From the NCBI GenBank assembly GCA_002388885.1, contig DGNI01000172.1, positions 5,150 through 13,420 on the forward strand: 8,271 nucleotides of DNA, given 5' to 3'. The position numbers and the translations under genes are program-made. The notes beneath the pieces were generated by a model. The model was not told where the DNA came from. It did not search any database and worked only from the letters and a program-made list of their open reading frames with translations. The DNA is from Parvularculaceae bacterium UBA4496 (GTDB lineage Bacteria > Pseudomonadota > Alphaproteobacteria > Caulobacterales > Parvularculaceae). Position 1 is the first letter of the stretch. Each line of letters begins with the position of its first letter. Positions 6,132 through 8,271 of the stretch are shown here, one piece after another.

Positions 6132-6791
6132 CTATTCGCCTCTGAAGGACGCCTTGAAAACCACCGCTTCGTCAGATCGTTTGACGCGCAAAACACCATT
6201 GGCCGATTTCACCAGTTGCGCAGCGATCAGGGCCGGCGTCATTTTCGGCGTCAGCTCGCTCGCGTCGCCGCCGAGCGCACGAACCAGACTATCATTCAGA
6301 AGCAGCTTTTTGCCTGTGGCGGTGATCGTGAAGTTGTCGATATCCCCTTCGATCACGACCTCGCCGCCGCGCGGTACACAGTCAGCCGCCGCGTAAGCCA
6401 ACACCATCAGGACCTTGACGTTTTCCTTAGCGGCAAGGCCGGAACCGATCTTCCACTCGAGGCTGGCTTTGGTGATGGCGTAAAGATCGGAAAGCGCCTT
6501 CTTGGCGTCATCGAGGCTGATCTGGGCGCCGAAACCGCCAGCTGCGCCATAGGCCAGCCGTGCGTAAGACAAAAGCGCTACGGCCCTTTGCGCGCCTGAT
6601 TTGACGAGGTCCATGGCCGCCTCGCGCATGGCGCCTTCCATTTCAGGATCCTCAAGCACTTCCAGACCGGAGCTTAACGCCCCGACCGGATTGATGAGAT
6701 CGTGACAAACGCGGGAAGACAGGAGCGCCGACAGGGTCAGCGCATCAGGATCGTCGTTATCGGGCGGGGTAAGATCAAGCGCTTCAGACAT
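6132..6791 (-). CDS. chpT: ChpT histidine phosphotransferase
   Basis: ChpT carries phosphate from the hybrid kinase CckA to CtrA and CpdR, the central cell-cycle relay of alphaproteobacteria. The 219 residues match the family. The DHp-like helices begin with LSALLSSRVCHDLINPVGAL, where His30 is the phosphorylated residue, and continue to about residue 85. The rest is a degenerate HATPase-like domain (from about SLEWKIGSG to VVFKASFRGE) lacking recognisable ATP-binding N and G boxes, as expected for a non-ATPase phosphotransferase. ATG 6791 is the only sensible start. No good ribosome site lies next to it: the weak AAAGAG is about 11 bases upstream and sits within the arm of a perfect hairpin. 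The gene lies between ydbL and a stand-alone response regulator gene. Confidence 0.92.
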   Translation of the reverse strand: MSEALDLTPPDNDDPDALTLSALLSSRVCHDLINPVGALSSGLEVLEDPEMEGAMREAAMDLVKSGAQRAVALLSYARLAYGAAGGFGAQISLDDAKKALSDLYAITKASLEWKIGSGLAAKENVKVLMVLAYAAADCVPRGGEVVIEGDIDNFTITATGKKLLLNDSLVRALGGDASELTPKMTPALIAAQLVKSANGVLRVKRSDEAVVFKASFRGE

Positions 6792-6831
6792 GGGAACAGG
6801 AACTCTTTGCTGCGAAAGAGTTCCTTATCCC
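6792..6831 (-). promoter_or_regulatory. Perfect long hairpin abutting the chpT start codon
   Basis: AGGAACTCTTT (6798-6808) and AAAGAGTTCCT (6815-6825) are exact inverse complements around a six-base loop. After a 2x2 mismatch the stem resumes for four pairs (GGGA 6792-6795 with TCCC 6828-6831). The outer stem reaches the base next to the chpT ATG, and the only ribosome-site-like purines (AAAGAG on the - strand) are paired. No T-tract follows on either strand, so it does not look like an intrinsic terminator. Translational control of chpT or a dimeric repressor operator would both fit. Confidence 0.65.
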
Positions 6832-6865
6832 CGATTCGCGGAGGTTTGGCTCGGCTAAATACGGC

Positions 6866-7225
6866 CTAGACTTCGCGCCAGTTCCCGGACTGGTCGCGAA
6901 TGCACTGGCCGCGCGAGGCCCCATTCATCAGCTTTTCCGCTGTCAGCGCCGCCGCAACATCAATGGTGACGCCATTGCGTTTGGCAATATCGGCGTAAAC
7001 GGCCTTACGCTGTTGATTGATGTCGGCGATCTCACGGCGCAGTTCGCTGCTCGCGTCAGCGCCTGTAACGACGCCAAGATAGCCGTCCGCCTGTTCGCCG
7101 ACCACGCATTCGTCTTTCGCGCGCTCTACAATCGGGCTTGCAGCGTTCGCGGACGCCAAACCTGCGGTCAGCAGCATCGCCGCCGCGGCCATACAGAGAA
7201 AATGTTTTTTCATTGAATGATCCAT
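6866..7225 (-). CDS. ydbL: YdbL, periplasmic DUF1318 protein
   Basis: YdbL is the small periplasmic partner of the YdbH-YnbE intermembrane phospholipid bridge; in E. coli it is proposed to chaperone YnbE. The 119 residues start with a signal peptide (MKKHFLCMAAAAMLLTAGLA, cleavage probably after ANA at residue 28). The DUF1318 core follows: DGYLGVVTGADASSELRREI, then IADINQQRKAVYADIAKRNG and a QSGNW end motif. Mature residues Cys40 and Cys108 could form a disulfide. ATG 7225 is supported by AAAGGGGG just upstream (7231-7238); a second ATG four codons in has no such site. The ynbE stop is 11 bases upstream and its TAA overlaps the ribosome site, which suggests translational coupling. chpT follows after 74 bases. 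Confidence 0.9.
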   Translation of the reverse strand: MDHSMKKHFLCMAAAAMLLTAGLASANAASPIVERAKDECVVGEQADGYLGVVTGADASSELRREIADINQQRKAVYADIAKRNGVTIDVAAALTAEKLMNGASRGQCIRDQSGNWREV

Positions 7226-7236
7226 CGCTACCCCCT

Positions 7237-7434
7237 TTAGAAAATATCCGGATTGTCGGCGATTGCGTCTTCAATCTCACGCTCCAGCTTGACGCGCACT
7301 TCGCCGGACACATTGACGTTTAGATTGACTTCAATCGGCTTATCGCCGCCTTCGAGCTTGACGCTCGTGCACGCGAGCAAGGCCGCCACAACCGGCGCCA
7401 TGATCGCCATTCTCACTATCTGCGTTCTGATCAT
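7237..7434 (-). CDS. ynbE: YnbE-like lipoprotein
   Basis: YnbE is a small outer-membrane lipoprotein that multimerises and extends the groove of YdbH to the outer membrane. The 65 residues comprise a lipoprotein signal peptide with lipobox ALLAC (lipidated Cys22), a beta-strand stretch of alternating residues (PIEVNLNVNVSGEVRVKLE) and an acidic end (EIEDAIADNPDIF). The E. coli protein ends in a similar SDLF motif. ATG 7434 has GGAGG about ten bases upstream. Position 2 after the Cys is Thr, not Asp, so inner-membrane retention is not predicted. The gene lies between ydbH and ydbL in the conserved order and is easily missed because of its size. Confidence 0.9.
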   Translation of the reverse strand: MIRTQIVRMAIMAPVVAALLACTSVKLEGGDKPIEVNLNVNVSGEVRVKLEREIEDAIADNPDIF

Positions 7435-7478
7435 CTAGGATCACCCTCCACGCTGAAACTTTTCGAATGCAAATACGC

Positions 7479-7510
7479 GCAGTACTATTTTCTGGCAGGG
7501 ATACTACTGC
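7479..7510 (-). repeat. Inverted repeat in the ydbH-ynbE gap
   Basis: GCAGTACTAT (7479-7488) and ATACTACTGC (7501-7510) pair over ten positions with one mismatch around a 12-base loop. This lies in the 138-base gap between ydbH and ynbE, unusually wide beside the 11-base ynbE-ydbL gap. No T-tract follows on the - strand. It could be an RNA processing or attenuation hairpin that lets ynbE and ydbL be made in excess of ydbH. No convincing ORF or promoter was seen in the rest of the gap. Confidence 0.45.
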
Positions 7511-7573
7511 AGCCTTGAGGCGAAAAACAGGCGGAATTACGCTCATCCTCCCCCAAAGCCGTCACATTTTACC

Positions 7574-8271
7574 CTAGTTCCTGTTCGTTCCGGACAATTC
7601 CTCTTCGACTTCAAGCTGGATCGCCTTCAAAAGGTTCGCCTGACGGATCAGGTCCATGTTCTCCACGGTCAGATTGATTCGATAAAGAACCGGCACGTTG
7701 CGAACATTCTGATTGCGCACCGTCAGATCGCCGGAGCCTTCAAACCGCAGCCCGAATTGAAGCTGGCCGTCGAGCGCCCCGTCGATTGTAACTTCAAGCG
7801 ACTTGTAGCGAAGGTCACGCAAGAAGTCGAAAGCGATTTGCGCGTTTTCACCTGCCGCGGCCGCCGCTTCCGCCGCTGGCCCCGTGTAGCGGATTGCGCC
7901 CGACCCCTCAGAGCGAAGAACGCCATTTTCAATCCGCGCTTTTCCGCCTTCGAAGATAAGCGGCAGGGAACCGCTCAACATTCCTTCGCCGGAAAGGCCG
8001 TCTACGCTCGCGAACTCCAGAACCTGTTTCAGGTCTATATTTTCTGTACGCAACGGAATGTTTGCGGCGCCCTTAAAAGAAGCCGTCGCATCGTAAGCGC
8101 CGATGGTTCCGCCGAACCAGGGAAACTCCCCTCGGGCGAGATGCAGCGTGTCGTCGCCGGGAAACTCGAAAGTCACTTCGCCGTTCTCCAGTTTCAGCGC
8201 GCCGGCGTCGACAATGTTGAGCCTGATGTTCTGCAACCCGTTCGTCGTGACCGGGAGCAGGTTTGATAATT
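7574..8271 (-). CDS. ydbH: YdbH, AsmA-like intermembrane phospholipid transport protein (C-terminal 231 residues)
   Basis: YdbH is an inner-membrane-anchored AsmA-like protein whose long beta-rich periplasmic groove carries phospholipids toward the outer membrane, redundantly with TamB and YhdP in E. coli. Only the C-terminal part is visible; the frame is open to the window edge and a TTG at 8236 is not a start. The fragment is repetitive beta-strand sequence with amphipathic runs such as LENGEVTFEFPGDDTLHLA and LEVTIDGALDGQLQFGLRF. It ends in a segment resembling YdbH C-termini (RNVPVLYRINLTVENMDLIR, then LEVEEELSGTNRN). By itself it would only be called AsmA/DUF3971-like; the following ynbE and ydbL fix the name. 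The frame is intact and ends with TAG. Confidence 0.87.
   Translation of the reverse strand, partial: LSNLLPVTTNGLQNIRLNIVDAGALKLENGEVTFEFPGDDTLHLARGEFPWFGGTIGAYDATASFKGAANIPLRTENIDLKQVLEFASVDGLSGEGMLSGSLPLIFEGGKARIENGVLRSEGSGAIRYTGPAAEAAAAAGENAQIAFDFLRDLRYKSLEVTIDGALDGQLQFGLRFEGSGDLTVRNQNVRNVPVLYRINLTVENMDLIRQANLLKAIQLEVEEELSGTNRN

Noticed and set aside
5754..6599. Open frame of 281 codons on the + strand opposite the response regulator and chpT genes
   Set aside because: It is antisense to two intact, well-recognised genes, spans their intergenic gap, and its translation shows no domain or family pattern.
7757..8266. Open frame of 169 codons on the + strand opposite ydbH
   Set aside because: It is antisense to the recognisable YdbH fragment and looks like a composition artefact of GC-rich DNA.
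1..8271. Mobile element, CRISPR array, tRNA/rRNA or phage segment
   Set aside because: No transposase, integrase, regularly spaced repeats, cloverleaf or att-like duplications were seen; genes are core families with uniform composition.

Overview
The window reads as an alphaproteobacterial chromosome segment. The evidence is an lptB-rpoN-hpf-ptsN cluster, a DUF1150 protein ending in VSVH, a ChpT histidine phosphotransferase (the CckA-ChpT-CtrA relay is essentially alphaproteobacterial), and a near-consensus CtrA box. DNA is moderately GC-rich and codon use looks even across the genes. Nothing looks recently acquired: no IS, phage, integrase, tRNA, rRNA or CRISPR was seen. I cannot name a genus; a CtrA-using, Caulobacterales- or Parvularculales-like lineage is only a guess.

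Left part, + strand (1-2996): the 3' end of lptB (ATPase of the LPS exporter), then rpoN (sigma-54), a long-form hibernation factor gene (hpf) and ptsN (EIIA-Ntr). This is a classical housekeeping and stress/nitrogen cluster. A TATAAT box joined to a perfect 14-bp palindrome precedes hpf.

Middle, - strand (3037-5529): a 98-residue DUF1150 protein convergent with ptsN, a PLP-dependent threonine/serine dehydratase, and UppP (undecaprenyl diphosphatase). DUF1150 genes usually sit beside small heat-shock protein genes. None is seen here, but a heat-shock-like promoter lies about 170 bases upstream of the start.

Right part, - strand (5633-8271), in transcription order: the C-terminal part of ydbH, then ynbE, ydbL, chpT and a single-domain response regulator. 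YdbH, YnbE and YdbL are the three components of an envelope-spanning phospholipid bridge known from E. coli. ChpT passes phosphate from CckA to CtrA and CpdR. A CtrA-type site with a plausible -10 lies between chpT and the response regulator gene, and a perfect 11-bp-stem hairpin abuts the chpT start codon.

Most genes are known families. The second-look items are regulatory: the chpT leader hairpin, the CtrA box, the heat-shock-like promoter and leader of the DUF1150 gene, and palindromes before hpf and uppP. I found no wholly new multi-gene system. There is no gene-free stretch above 300 bases; the longest, 3334-3617, is described in its own entries.
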